DNA of 64,000 bases, taken from the NCBI GenBank assembly GCA_965229115.1, contig CBDDIR010000003.1, positions 4,402,001 to 4,466,000 on the forward strand, in the 5' to 3' direction. Every line of letters starts with the position of its first letter. The stretch's first letter is position 1. Shown here piece after piece: positions 42,568-51,396 of this stretch. A program made the position numbers and the translations under genes. The notes beneath the pieces are model-generated. The model was not told the DNA's origin. It ran no database searches and saw only the letters and a list, made by a program, of their open reading frames with translations. Source of the stretch: UBA7672 sp965229115 (GTDB lineage Bacteria; Pseudomonadota; Alphaproteobacteria; Caulobacterales; Hyphomonadaceae).

Positions 42568-43950
42568 ATGTCCTATCGCCTGTTCGGCGCCGAGACCTCG
42601 GCCTATTCGACCAAGATGCGGTCCTATCTCAAGTACAAGGCTTTCGCCTTCGACTGGGTGCCGCGCACGTCGGAAACCGAGGATGAACTGAAACGTCTGT
42701 CGCGCTTCGGCACGCTGCCCGTTCTGGTGACGGCGTCGGGCTTTGCCGTCCACGACACCACCCCGATGATGGAAGCACTCGAGGCGGACAGCCCCGAACC
42801 CTCCGCCACGCCTGCCGATCCGGCGACCGCCTTCCTCGCCTGCGTGCTGGAAGAGTACGCCGACGTCTGGCTCGCCAAGGCTGCGTTCCACTATCGCTGG
42901 ACCCGCAAGAGGGATCAGCGCCTCGCCGCCCAGCGTTCGATCGAGGAATACTATCCGACCGGAATCCCGGGCGACAAGAAAGCCACCGAAGAGCGCGCTA
43001 TCGAAACGATGACTGGTCAGCTCAAGACCATGCAGCTCGAAGGCGAGCTCGGCTCGGCTGTCGAGAAGTCGTTCAAGAAGCTGATCAAGCTTCTCGACGA
43101 GCACCTCAAGAAACACCTCTTCATCTTTGGCGACCGCCCCTCGATCGCCGACTTCGCGATCGCTGGTCAGCTGATCCAGATGATGAAAGACCCGACCCCC
43201 GCCAAGATCATCGAGAAGGACGGAGAGTTCGTCGCCAAATGGTGCGAGTTCATGTCCGCGCCGACCGCGTCCGGCCCGTTCGCTGCGCTTGAGGACCTGA
43301 AGGAAACGCTCGCTCCGATCTTCGCGGATGATCTCGCCGCCTTCTTCCTGCCCTGGGCTGCCGAGAACCTCGAGAACTCGCTGTCGGGCAACGAGACGTT
43401 CGAAGTCACGCTCGGCAAGGATGCGATCACGCTTGCACCGCTGCGTTCCGCGGCCCGCTCGTTCCGCGAACTGCGCCGCAAGTTCGTGACCGGCCAGGCG
43501 ATCGAAGCCCTCAAGGCCTTCACCGACGAGACCGGCTCGACCGCCTTCCTCCTGCGCCCGCAGCGTCAGGACCAGCGTCCGCAGCCCGTCCCCACTGATG
43601 CAGAAGATGCAGGCGCCGATGGCGAAGCCGCTGAAACGGCTGAAGCTGATACCGCCCAGCCGCGCGATGGCGAAGCTGGCGAGGGTGATGCCGCCCGCAA
43701 GCGCAAGCGCCGTCGTCGTCGTCGTGGCGGCCGCAATCGCGGCGAAGAGGGCACGACCGAAGCCGCCAACGGCAATGATGGCGACGACAGCTCTGACGAG
43801 TCATCCGCCGACGACGCAGCCTCGGACGATGATGCAGCGCCCGAGGTTCACGCCGAAGCCGCCGCCGCACCGGAAGCCGTTGCTGAAGCAGATGCTCCCG
43901 AAGCCGTCTCCGCTACCGAAGGCGACGAGGAAGTCCCGCCTCGCGACTGA
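42568..43950 (+). CDS. Glutathione S-transferase-like protein with long charged tail
   Basis: The first 240 residues of this 460-residue protein are GST-like: YRLFGAETSAYSTKMRSYLK as the thioredoxin-fold start, RFGTLPVLVTASGFAVHDTT, and an all-helical domain with FIFGDRPSIADFAIAGQLIQ. A further helical part reaches about residue 330. The last 130 residues are low complexity: an acidic segment, a strongly basic patch (RKRKRRRRRRGGRNRGEEG), and a long Asp/Ala/Glu tail. The basic patch resembles RNA-binding patches of RNase E-type proteins. The enzyme could thus be tethered to nucleic acid. A rhomboid protease gene follows after 18 bases. Confidence 0.8.
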   Translation: MSYRLFGAETSAYSTKMRSYLKYKAFAFDWVPRTSETEDELKRLSRFGTLPVLVTASGFAVHDTTPMMEALEADSPEPSATPADPATAFLACVLEEYADVWLAKAAFHYRWTRKRDQRLAAQRSIEEYYPTGIPGDKKATEERAIETMTGQLKTMQLEGELGSAVEKSFKKLIKLLDEHLKKHLFIFGDRPSIADFAIAGQLIQMMKDPTPAKIIEKDGEFVAKWCEFMSAPTASGPFAALEDLKETLAPIFADDLAAFFLPWAAENLENSLSGNETFEVTLGKDAITLAPLRSAARSFRELRRKFVTGQAIEALKAFTDETGSTAFLLRPQRQDQRPQPVPTDAEDAGADGEAAETAEADTAQPRDGEAGEGDAARKRKRRRRRRGGRNRGEEGTTEAANGNDGDDSSDESSADDAASDDDAAPEVHAEAAAAPEAVAEADAPEAVSATEGDEEVPPRD

Positions 43951-43968
43951 CGCACCGGAGAGCGCGCC

Positions 43969-44604
43969 ATGCACGAGATCGAGGTTCTGCTAGCTTCGCC
44001 TGCGACGCTTGCGCTGCTGATTGCGAATATCGGGCTGTCCATCGCAGCCTTCGGTAATACGCAGCTAGTCGACCGCATGCTGTTCGACATGAACCGCATC
44101 CGCCGGTCGAAGGAATACTACCGGGGCATCACGTCCGGCTTCATTCATGGCGACCCGTTTCACCTGTTCATGAACATGCTCGCGCTCTACTTCATGGGGC
44201 CGTTCGTTGAATACGTCTCCGGCACGGTCGGCTTCCTGGTGATCTACTTCGCGTCACTGATCGGCGGTTCGCTGTGGACCTACATGGAGCACTTCCGCGA
44301 CTCGAATTACCGCGCGCTCGGCGCATCGGGCGCTGTCTCAGGCGTGACGACAGCCGCGGCCGTCTTCGCGCCCTTCGCGCAGATCTACCTGTTCTTCGCG
44401 ATACCGATGCCGCTCGGCCTCTTCGCCATCTGCTATATCGGCTACTCGGCGTGGGCCTCGCGCGCCAATGTTCGCGACGGCATCGGCCATGCGGCTCACC
44501 TTGGCGGCGCGCTCATGGGCATCGCGATCGTCTGCATCTTCTGGCCGCAATATCCGCAGCGCGCGCTCGAGCAGTTCATGGCTACGCTGCCCACTTCGCT
44601 TTAG
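43969..44604 (+). CDS. Rhomboid family intramembrane serine protease
   Basis: This 211-residue protein has about six membrane segments and cleaves substrates within the inner membrane. The catalytic Ser is in YRALGASGAVSGVTTA, and the His in GIGHAAHLGGALMG. The loop GFIHGDPFHLFMNMLALYFM supplies the family oxyanion and gating residues (HxxxN type). GGAGAG precedes the ATG. It is probably transcribed with the GST-like gene. Confidence 0.92.
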   Translation: MHEIEVLLASPATLALLIANIGLSIAAFGNTQLVDRMLFDMNRIRRSKEYYRGITSGFIHGDPFHLFMNMLALYFMGPFVEYVSGTVGFLVIYFASLIGGSLWTYMEHFRDSNYRALGASGAVSGVTTAAAVFAPFAQIYLFFAIPMPLGLFAICYIGYSAWASRANVRDGIGHAAHLGGALMGIAIVCIFWPQYPQRALEQFMATLPTSL

Positions 44605-44631
44605 GCGAAATCTCTCTAGCAGCGATCAAGA

Positions 44632-44676
44632 GCACAAAAGAAAAGCGGCGCATCTCCGGGGAGAAGATGCGCCGCT
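44632..44676 (-). terminator. Rho-independent terminator of hsp20
   Basis: A perfect 12-bp stem (AGCGGCGCATCT and AGATGCGCCGCT, 44644-44655 and 44665-44676) is followed on the minus strand by TTTTCTTTTG. It may also serve the convergent rhomboid gene by its hairpin alone. Confidence 0.9.
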
Positions 44677-44792
44677 CTCGTTTGCGGGATCCAGGCCAGC
44701 CCCACCGGGGGGAGAGAAGGGCGGCCGGCTCACCAGCAGGTCATTGACCAGACATTCAGATCGTAATGCCCGGTCGCATTTTCAAGACCTCG

Positions 44793-45278
44793 TTAAGCAG
44801 CAGATGCAGAGCGGATCTTGGTCGCCGCGCCATCGATCACTTGCGTCGACGTCGCGTCACCGATCGCGATCTTGCGGGGCTTCATTGCCTCGGGAAGTTC
44901 GCGCTTCAGTTCGATGCGCAGCAGGCCGTTCTTCAGCGCCGCGCCGGTGACAACAACGTGATCGGCAAGCTGGAAGCGACGGATGAAGCCACGCTCCGCA
45001 ATGCCGCGGTGCAGGAATTTCCGGCTCGCATCACCACCGTCTTTCTTGCCGACGACGATCAGCTGGCCTTCCTTCACTTCAAGGTCGAGGTCGCCTTCGG
45101 CAAAGCCCGCAACTGCGAGCTCGATCGAGTAGGCGTTCTCGTCTTCGATGGATTGTTCGATGTTGTAGGGCGGATAGCCCTGTGCGCCGTCAAGCCGTGC
45201 AGCAGTGTCGATCATGCTGGCCAACCGGTCAAAACCAACGACGGTGCGGTAAAGGGGGGAAAAGTCGAACGTGCTCAT
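44793..45278 (-). CDS. Hsp20/alpha-crystallin family small heat shock protein
   Basis: This 161-residue chaperone holds unfolding proteins in the cytoplasm. MSTFDFSPLYRTVVGFDRLA is the IbpA-type N-terminus. The alpha-crystallin domain runs from PPYNIEQSIEDENAYSIELA to ALKNGLLRIELKRELPEAMK, with the conserved Gly-Leu in its last strand and a C-terminal PRKIAI anchor. I start at 45278, where AAGGA lies 6 bases upstream. That ribosome site is buried in a hairpin with the ROSE signature, so translation should rise with temperature. A strong terminator follows. Confidence 0.93.
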   Translation of the reverse strand: MSTFDFSPLYRTVVGFDRLASMIDTAARLDGAQGYPPYNIEQSIEDENAYSIELAVAGFAEGDLDLEVKEGQLIVVGKKDGGDASRKFLHRGIAERGFIRRFQLADHVVVTGAALKNGLLRIELKRELPEAMKPRKIAIGDATSTQVIDGAATKIRSASAA

Positions 45279-45281
45279 GGT

Positions 45282-45302
45282 CTGTCCTTGTTCAAGCAAC
45301 AG
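45282..45302 (-). promoter_or_regulatory. ROSE-like RNA thermometer hairpin on hsp20
   Basis: The leader ends in CTGTTGCTT-GAAC-AAGGACAG on the minus strand. The TTGCTT arm pairs with AAGGA, leaving the G of TTGCT opposite or bulged beside a G, as in the ROSE element of rhizobial small heat shock genes. Further upstream the leader has more hairpins, including GGCGTTG/CAACGCC. The ribosome binding site is therefore hidden at low temperature. Confidence 0.7.
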
Positions 45303-45525
45303 GGCGGCCCCTTTTCGAGAACCACCGCTTTCATTTCGAAGACCTTTCGCGGCGTTGCCTCATGGCCAACGCCTCGGCCTCCAAGGCCCGCATGTGCAGC
45401 GCCTCGGCATTCGAGTTGGGAATGCACTCGGTGGTGGTCAAGTGATCCCGATTGGATAAAGTCACTTCCGAAAACGGGGCAGGAATACGCCCTGAAATCA
45501 GGCTTCTGCACACGGGACCCAACTG

Positions 45526-46476
45526 ATGAAAACTGGCCAGATGCTCCTCGCCGCTGCCGCGTTCGCCCTGCTGGCGAGCTGTGGCGATAACAGCGCGGGA
45601 ACTTCTGCGGCCGCGCCGGGGGCCGCCCCCACCGCTGAAAGTCCCCCGCCCGGGGGGCTTGAAGGCGCCGTTGCTGGCAAGTGGCGCACCGATGCGGAGA
45701 AGGCCCGCGATGCCTGGCGCCATCCGGTCGAAACGCTCACCTTCTTCGGTGTGAAGCCGACAGACACGGTCGTCGAAATCGCCCCCGGCGGCGGCTGGTA
45801 CACGGCCATCCTTGGCCCCTGGCTCAAGTCCGGTGGCGGCAAGCTCTATGCGGCCCATGTCGATCCTGCGATGTCCGCCAACGCGAAGGCGCAAGTCGAT
45901 GCCTATGCCGCGGCCTTCGTCGCGCATCCCGAAACCTATGGCGACATCACGCTCACGGTTGGCTCGCGCACCAGTCCCGGCCTCGCGCCCGATGGCACGG
46001 CGGACGCCGTGCTCACCTTCCGCAATGTCCACAACTGGATGGCCGGCGGTTACGCCGACAAGATCTTCGCTGATGCCTATCGCGCCCTGAAGCCCGGCGG
46101 CGTGCTCGGCGTCGAGGAGCATCGCCTCCCGTCCGCACGCGATCAGGATCTCACCGCCTCAACCGGCTACGTACTCGAAAGCTACGTCGTGCAGCTCGCG
46201 GAGAATGCCGGCTTCAAGTTCGAGGAAGCGTCGGAGATCAACGCCAATCCGAAGGACAATGCCGACCATCCGCTCGGCGTCTGGCAACTCCCGCCCAATC
46301 TGCGCGCGCCGCAACCGGGCACGCCTGAAGCCGAGGGCTATGACAAGGCAAAGTTCGAAGCGATCGGCGAAAGCGACCGCATGACGCTCCGCTTCCGCAA
46401 GCCTGCAGCGCCGGTTGCGCCTGCAGCTCCCGCTGATCCGGCCGCACCCGCTCCAGCAGCGCCACCCGCTCAGTAA
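45526..46476 (+). CDS. Predicted methyltransferase with lipoprotein signal
   Basis: The 316-residue protein begins with a lipoprotein signal (LLAAAAFALLASCGDN). A class I methyltransferase-like domain follows: TDTVVEIAPGGGWYTAIL as motif I, ADAVLTFRNVHNWMAGGYAD, and ALKPGGVLGVEEHRLPSARD. It matches a group of predicted methyltransferases (COG4798-like) that often have export signals. The C-terminus is a Pro/Ala-rich tail. A periplasmic location is at odds with a need for cytoplasmic S-adenosylmethionine, so the activity is uncertain. The alpha/beta hydrolase gene follows after 10 bases. Confidence 0.85.
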   Translation: MKTGQMLLAAAAFALLASCGDNSAGTSAAAPGAAPTAESPPPGGLEGAVAGKWRTDAEKARDAWRHPVETLTFFGVKPTDTVVEIAPGGGWYTAILGPWLKSGGGKLYAAHVDPAMSANAKAQVDAYAAAFVAHPETYGDITLTVGSRTSPGLAPDGTADAVLTFRNVHNWMAGGYADKIFADAYRALKPGGVLGVEEHRLPSARDQDLTASTGYVLESYVVQLAENAGFKFEEASEINANPKDNADHPLGVWQLPPNLRAPQPGTPEAEGYDKAKFEAIGESDRMTLRFRKPAAPVAPAAPADPAAPAPAAPPAQ

Positions 46477-46486
46477 GGGCCGTACA

Positions 46487-47158
46487 ATGACCGCCGCCAA
46501 AGAGCGCACGCTGAAGCTCGCAGACGGCACAACCGTCTCCGCGCTCTGGCAGAAACCGAAAGATGCGAAAGCCGTGCTTGTGCTAGCTCACGGGGCAGGG
46601 GCCGGCATGACGCACAAGCATATGGCGGCCACCTCTGATGGCCTGGCGGAACGCGGCATCGCCACGCTCCGCTACAACTTCCCCTACATGGAACGCGGCT
46701 CCAAACGCCCGGACAATCCACCTGTCGCGCAAGCCGCTACGAGAGCTGCAATCACCGACGCCGCCAAACTCGCCGGTGATCTACCGCTCTTTGCGGGCGG
46801 CCGTTCCTTCGGCGCAAGAATGACCAGCCAGGCGCAATCCACCGACCCACTTACAAAAGTGAAGGGCCTCGTCTTCTTCGCGTTCCCGCTCCACCCGCCC
46901 GGCAAACCCGGCACAGACCGCGCCGATCACCTCGCTGCAGTCAAAGTGCCGATGCTCTTCCTGCAAGGAACAAACGACGAGTTCGCAGACCTCGATCTGC
47001 TGCAATCCACAGTGAAGAAGCTAGGCAAGCGCGGAAAGCTCGTGCTGGCCCAATACGCCGACCACTCCTTCCACGCTCCCGCCAAGTCCGGCCGCAAGGA
47101 TCCCGAAGTCCTCGCCGAAATCCTGGACGCCGCGCACGACTGGATGCTGAAGCAATAG
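46487..47158 (+). CDS. Alpha/beta hydrolase, KANL3/Tex30-like
   Basis: This 223-residue cytosolic hydrolase starts at 46487 (AAGGG seven bases upstream). The family pattern is VLVLAHGAGAGMTHKHMAAT, then RYNFPYMERGSKRPDNPPV. The nucleophile Ser is in AGGRSFGARMTSQ. The acid residue is in FLQGTNDEFADLD and the His in YADHSFHAP. It belongs to the small dienelactone-hydrolase-like group related to KANL3/Tex30. The substrate is unknown. It lies 10 bases after the lipoprotein methyltransferase gene, suggesting co-transcription. Confidence 0.85.
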   Translation: MTAAKERTLKLADGTTVSALWQKPKDAKAVLVLAHGAGAGMTHKHMAATSDGLAERGIATLRYNFPYMERGSKRPDNPPVAQAATRAAITDAAKLAGDLPLFAGGRSFGARMTSQAQSTDPLTKVKGLVFFAFPLHPPGKPGTDRADHLAAVKVPMLFLQGTNDEFADLDLLQSTVKKLGKRGKLVLAQYADHSFHAPAKSGRKDPEVLAEILDAAHDWMLKQ

Positions 47159-47164
47159 CGGCCG

Positions 47165-48712
47165 CTAGGGCCGCATCCCGAAACTGCGTGGGCCCGTCTT
47201 CAGCACACGATAGGCATGGTGCACGAAGTCCACCACCAGCGGACGCGTGTCGCGCGGATCGATGATCTCCTCGGCAATGAAGGCCTCCGCCGTCCGGAAC
47301 GGCGAACGCATCGCCTCGAACTTGCGATAGAGCTCCTTCAGCTCCGCCTCCGGATCAGCCGAACCTTCAAGCTGCCGCTTGTAAGCCGCCTCGATCCCCC
47401 CAGCCATCGGCAAGCTCCCCCAATCTCCAGACGGCCAGCAATACCGCCACCGCGTCCGCGTCGGGTTGAACATCGCGCTTCCGGCAAGCCCATACGCCTT
47501 GCGGATCACCACAGGCAGGATCGGCGTCTGCACCTGATAGACCGCCGCCATCGCCCGCACGCCCTTGCGCGTCACGCCAGACTTTTCGTGCTTCACGCCC
47601 ACCGCAAACCCGGGGCAGTCAACGAGGTGAATGATCGGCAGGTGGAACGTGTCCGCCAGATCGAGATGCCTCACGACCTTCTCGCAAGCATCCGCCGTCC
47701 ACGCGCCATCGAGGAAGAACGGATCGCCCGCGAGGATCGCCACCGGATGCCCATCGATCCGGGCCAACCCCGTCACAACCTGCCGCCCCCACAGCGCGCC
47801 GATCTCGAAGAAGCTACCTTTATCGCAAACCGCCTCGATGATCTTTCGCGGCATATAGGGCGTCTTGCCGTCCTTCGGCACGATATCGAGCAGGAACTCC
47901 TCTTTGCGTTTCGGGTCATCGTCGCTCTTGATGACCGGCGGCAGCTCGTCCGAATTTGCAGGCATATAGGACAGGAACCGCCGCGCCTGCGCGAACGCTT
48001 CGTGCTCCGAGTTCACAACGTTATCGACAACGCCGTTCCGCCCGTTGATCTCCCAGCCGCCCAGTCCCTCCTTGTCGACATTCTCGCCGATCGCCTTCGC
48101 AACCGGCGGGCCCGCGACGAAGACCTGAGACAGTCCCTTCACCATCACCGAGAAATGGCTCGCCGCCACGCGCCCCGCGCCCAGCCCCGCGCAAGGCCCC
48201 AGCGCCAGCGACACCACCGGCGCGCGCTGCATGTTCGCCACCAGCCACTCCCACGCAGGCGTCGTGGGAATATAGGTCCGCGGGTTCTGCTCCATCGACT
48301 TCACCGAGCCGCCGCCGCCCGTGCCATCGATCATGCGAACGATCGGCATCCCGTATTCATTGGCCATCTGCTCGGCCATCAGCATCTTGCCCGCGATCGA
48401 TGCATCCGATGCGCCGCCCCGCACCGTGAAATCGTCGCCCAGGATCACCGCCGGCCGGCCATCCAGCGTCGCCCGGCCAAACACCATGGTCGCCGGCAGG
48501 AACTCCGCAATCTGATCATCCGGCCCATAGCCGGCCTTGCCGGAAATCTTGCCGACCTCGTGGAAGCTCCCCGGATCAGCCAGGAACGCCACACGCTCAC
48601 GTACGGTCAGCTTGCCCTGCGACCGCTGCCGCTCAACACGTTCCGAGCCGCCCATCTCCTCGGCCAGCCGCTCGCGCGCGCGCAGTTCTTCGATATGGCT
48701 TTTCCAGCTCAT
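47165..48712 (-). CDS. Acyl-CoA carboxylase carboxyltransferase (beta) subunit
   Basis: This 515-residue subunit moves a carboxyl group from biotin to an acyl-CoA such as propionyl- or methylcrotonyl-CoA. Two crotonase-like halves are visible: N-terminal RSQGKLTVRERVAFLADPGS and MIDGTGGGGSVKSMEQNP with LGPCAGLGAGRVAAS, and C-terminal FFLDGAWTADACEKVVRHLD with LVDCPGFAVGVKHEKSG. The biotin carboxylase alpha subunit is not adjacent, so the complex is completed by genes elsewhere. It is convergent with the hydrolase gene, with a 6-base gap. Confidence 0.9.
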   Translation of the reverse strand: MSWKSHIEELRARERLAEEMGGSERVERQRSQGKLTVRERVAFLADPGSFHEVGKISGKAGYGPDDQIAEFLPATMVFGRATLDGRPAVILGDDFTVRGGASDASIAGKMLMAEQMANEYGMPIVRMIDGTGGGGSVKSMEQNPRTYIPTTPAWEWLVANMQRAPVVSLALGPCAGLGAGRVAASHFSVMVKGLSQVFVAGPPVAKAIGENVDKEGLGGWEINGRNGVVDNVVNSEHEAFAQARRFLSYMPANSDELPPVIKSDDDPKRKEEFLLDIVPKDGKTPYMPRKIIEAVCDKGSFFEIGALWGRQVVTGLARIDGHPVAILAGDPFFLDGAWTADACEKVVRHLDLADTFHLPIIHLVDCPGFAVGVKHEKSGVTRKGVRAMAAVYQVQTPILPVVIRKAYGLAGSAMFNPTRTRWRYCWPSGDWGSLPMAGGIEAAYKRQLEGSADPEAELKELYRKFEAMRSPFRTAEAFIAEEIIDPRDTRPLVVDFVHHAYRVLKTGPRSFGMRP

Positions 48713-48858
48713 GGGGCCTCCCGCTTGAGAAACCCTAGCGGGATGACCAACTCTTCGCGAGGGGCAATTCGCCCTGAACTTTCAACTCAAGGGCCATGGT
48801 TGCACCCGGGCCCGCAACGCGCGAGAAAGGGCCAACCTTTTCTCCCAAGGAGCCCACC

Positions 48859-49161
48859 ATGGATCTCAACGACGTCACCGCAAAAGTGCAGGCCGCCCTC
48901 GCTGGAGGCACGGGCTTCGACAAGAAGGTCAAGTTCGACTTCGGTTCAGTCGGCAAGCTGCTGATCGACGGCGTGGCCGGCAAAGCCACGAACGAAGATG
49001 GCCCGGCTGACGCCACGGTCACCGTCGGCTTCGACGACTTCATCAAGCTCGCCCAGGGCGCGCTCGACCCGACCATGGCTTTCATGCAGGGCAAGCTGAA
49101 AGTCGCCGGCGACATGGGCGTCGCGATGAAGCTCCAGTCGCTGTTCTCGAAGATCAAGTAA
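48859..49161 (+). CDS. SCP2 sterol-binding domain protein
   Basis: The 100-residue protein is a single SCP2 domain that binds lipids or fatty acyl-CoA in a hydrophobic tunnel. I start at 48859, where AAGGAG lies 6 bases upstream. KKVKFDFGSVGKLLIDGVAG, then TVGFDDFIKLAQGALDPTMA and FMQGKLKVAGDMGVAMKLQS, are the family strands and helices. It is 4 bases before the lysophospholipase-like gene, which fits a joint lipid function. Confidence 0.9.
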   Translation: MDLNDVTAKVQAALAGGTGFDKKVKFDFGSVGKLLIDGVAGKATNEDGPADATVTVGFDDFIKLAQGALDPTMAFMQGKLKVAGDMGVAMKLQSLFSKIK

Positions 49162-49165
49162 GCCG

Positions 49166-50122
49166 ATGGGCGACGGCTCGCAGAGTCAGGCCGACCTTGT
49201 CCTCCTACCGGACAACCCGCCGCCGCAAGGCGCGGAAGTCATCTGGTACGAGGGCAGGGGCGGCCAACGCCTGCGACTGGTCTATGCGCCCGAGCCGAAG
49301 GACAATGGCGTCAAGACGCGTGGTCTCGCCATCGTCTGTCCGGGCCGCTCCGAATTCATCGAAAAGTATTTCGAGGTCGCACGCGATCTCCAGGATCGCG
49401 GCTTCGCCGTCGTGATCTTCGACTGGCCCGGTCAGGGCCTCTCACAACGTCCCCTGAAAAATCCGCTCGCGGGCCACATCAAGAGTTTCGACTGGTATGT
49501 CGACGCGCTGATGCGCGGCCTCGCAAAAGTCGAACGCCGCGCGCCGAAAACCTGGGTCGTCGTCGCGCATTCGATGGGCGGCGCCATCGCGATGAGGGCG
49601 CTGATGGAGCGCAAGCTCACGGTCGCAGCTGCCGCCTTTTCCGCGCCGATGTGGGGCATCCCGATCTGGTTCTTCCAGCGCTGGTATGGCCGGTCGATGC
49701 GTTTCTTCGGCGCCGGCGCGATGCAGGCGCGCCCGCCCCAACCTGATGAGACTTTCGAGAACAACCAGCTCACGCATTACGAGCCGCGCTGGCAACTCTT
49801 CCGTCGTCTGATCGAAGCCGAGCCCAAGCTGGCGCTCGGCGAGCCCACGATTGCATGGGTCGTCGCGTCGTTGAATGCCTTCCGCGATCTCTTCGCGCCC
49901 AACGCGGTCGCTCCGCTTCTGGACCTGCCGATCCTGGTCGCCATCGCGTCGGAAGAAACGATCGTGAAGAAGTCGGCCCAGCGCAAACTCGGCAACCGCC
50001 TCAAGTCGGCGAAGATCATCAACGTGCAGGGCGCTGGCCACGAAATCCTGATGGAAACCGACGAACGCCGCGACCAGTTCTGGAAAGCGTTCGAAGAGAT
50101 GTGCAAACGCGCTCGCGTGTAG
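49166..50122 (+). CDS. Alpha/beta hydrolase, lysophospholipase/monoacylglycerol lipase type
   Basis: This 318-residue hydrolase has the serine aminopeptidase S33 / lysophospholipase L2 layout: RGLAIVCPGRSEFIEKYFEV, then FDWPGQGLSQRPLKNPLAGH, with the nucleophile Ser in VVVAHSMGGAIAMRALM. The acid is around ILVAIASEETIVKKSAQR, and the His in NVQGAGHEILMETDERRD. These enzymes release fatty acids from lysophospholipids or monoglycerides. It follows the SCP2 gene by 4 bases, so the pair is probably an operon. Confidence 0.9.
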   Translation: MGDGSQSQADLVLLPDNPPPQGAEVIWYEGRGGQRLRLVYAPEPKDNGVKTRGLAIVCPGRSEFIEKYFEVARDLQDRGFAVVIFDWPGQGLSQRPLKNPLAGHIKSFDWYVDALMRGLAKVERRAPKTWVVVAHSMGGAIAMRALMERKLTVAAAAFSAPMWGIPIWFFQRWYGRSMRFFGAGAMQARPPQPDETFENNQLTHYEPRWQLFRRLIEAEPKLALGEPTIAWVVASLNAFRDLFAPNAVAPLLDLPILVAIASEETIVKKSAQRKLGNRLKSAKIINVQGAGHEILMETDERRDQFWKAFEEMCKRARV

Positions 50123-50172
50123 ATTCACGCTGGTCCAAAGTTTGCGTCGCTACTTCGGGGGGAGCAGCAATC

Positions 50173-50637
50173 ATGAAATCACGTGTCGTTCGCTTGCGGG
50201 CCAGCTCTGCGCTTGTTGCAGCGTCGACTTTTCTGGCCGCCTGCAGCACCGCCGAACCGAGCTGGGAAATCCCCATGCTGGATGTTCCGCCCTTCACCGT
50301 CGAAGATATCAACGCCGCGAGCATGGGCAGGCAGTTAGCGCGTGATGAAAATTGCGGTCGGCATGGATGCCCGCAGACCATTCCTTTGGACAAGGTTGAA
50401 GTGGCGTTTGAAATCACGAACACCGAAAAGCCGGGGCAGTTCAAGGTGTACTACCGGAACGATGAAAATCTCGACGGCCCGACCTTGTACGCGCGAATGT
50501 GGCGGCTAATGCAGGCCTTCTGCGACGTTGAACCAGCCACGCGAGACGTTGTCATCGTAACAAGCGGTCCACGGCCGAGTTTCATGGAGCGCGAGTTCAA
50601 TTGCCGACGGCCGCCAACCAGCACGCAGGCCAACTAG
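50173..50637 (+). CDS. Hypothetical lipoprotein
   Basis: The 154-residue protein starts at 50173, with GGGGAG shortly upstream, and has a lipoprotein signal (SALVAASTFLAACSTAEPSW). The mature part contains a Cys pair in RDENCGRHGCPQTIPLDKVE and another in MQAFCDVEPATRDVV and EFNCRRPPTS, so disulphides are likely. I do not know the family. It lies 50 bases after the hydrolase gene on the same strand. Confidence 0.7.
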   Translation: MKSRVVRLRASSALVAASTFLAACSTAEPSWEIPMLDVPPFTVEDINAASMGRQLARDENCGRHGCPQTIPLDKVEVAFEITNTEKPGQFKVYYRNDENLDGPTLYARMWRLMQAFCDVEPATRDVVIVTSGPRPSFMEREFNCRRPPTSTQAN

Positions 50638-50661
50638 GATCGGCGGGACGAGAACGCCGGC

Positions 50662-51273
50662 CTAGTGCAGCAGCGACGATTGCTCTTCAGCCGGCGCACG
50701 GTTTAGCAGGCGGGTCAGCGACGACGACAGCGTGCGGTTGGATTGGTTCAGGCGACGCTGGCGGAAGGTCTTGTTCTCGGGCCGCGTGAGAGCCCCGATC
50801 GAAGCAGCTTCGTCCTCGGCCGTATCTTCGCCGGCGAACACGTAGGCGGCAACGCCATCCTTCTCGGCGAACTGTTCCATGAGCTTCCGCGCGGTCTGCT
50901 CAGGCGTCGGTCCGGCCATGAGGCGGCGGGTCAGCCAGTATGCGCCGTAGATCAAGGCGCACGTGACGACGAGCCCAATCAGGCCCGCATAACCTGCGCT
51001 GGCGATCGTGGTGCCAAGCGAACGGAAGAAACTGACGGTTGCCGCCATGAGCGCTTCATTCTGGAAGGCAAAAACGCCGGCAACGCCGACCGCCACGCAG
51101 CCCAGCCGGATCGGCCATTTCCAGCGGCGCTCAACGTGCAGCTTGGTTTCTGCGCGGAACAGGTCCTGCCGAGCTTCCTTCAGCATTTCGTCGTGCTGAC
51201 GGGCGAGGCTCAGCACCTCCACGACGAGCTGCGGCTCCAACGTAACGGGCAGAGTGCCTGCGCGCGGTCTCAT
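50662..51273 (-). CDS. Hypothetical two-span membrane protein
   Basis: This 203-residue protein starts at 51273 (GGGGAG five bases upstream). Residues 15-50 are helical and charged (VVEVLSLARQHDEMLKEARQ). Two membrane segments follow, at about 57-73 (PIRLGCVAVGVAGVFAF) and 95-115 (AGLIGLVVTCALIYGAYWLT). The C-terminal cytosolic part has EQTARKLMEQFAEKDGVAAY. It could be a small membrane scaffold. I do not recognise it. The neighbouring TerB gene is on the same strand but 123 bases upstream. Confidence 0.6.
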   Translation of the reverse strand: MRPRAGTLPVTLEPQLVVEVLSLARQHDEMLKEARQDLFRAETKLHVERRWKWPIRLGCVAVGVAGVFAFQNEALMAATVSFFRSLGTTIASAGYAGLIGLVVTCALIYGAYWLTRRLMAGPTPEQTARKLMEQFAEKDGVAAYVFAGEDTAEDEAASIGALTRPENKTFRQRRLNQSNRTLSSSLTRLLNRAPAEEQSSLLH

Positions 51274-51396
51274 GTGAACTCCCCGGCCTTCCTCCCTGCA
51301 GGGCGTTGGGCACAAGGCGCGACGCATCACAGGTCAATCGCAGAGAAAACTCGCGAAGCAGGCAGTTCGTTCCGAACCTGACGAAGACTTTTTGTA

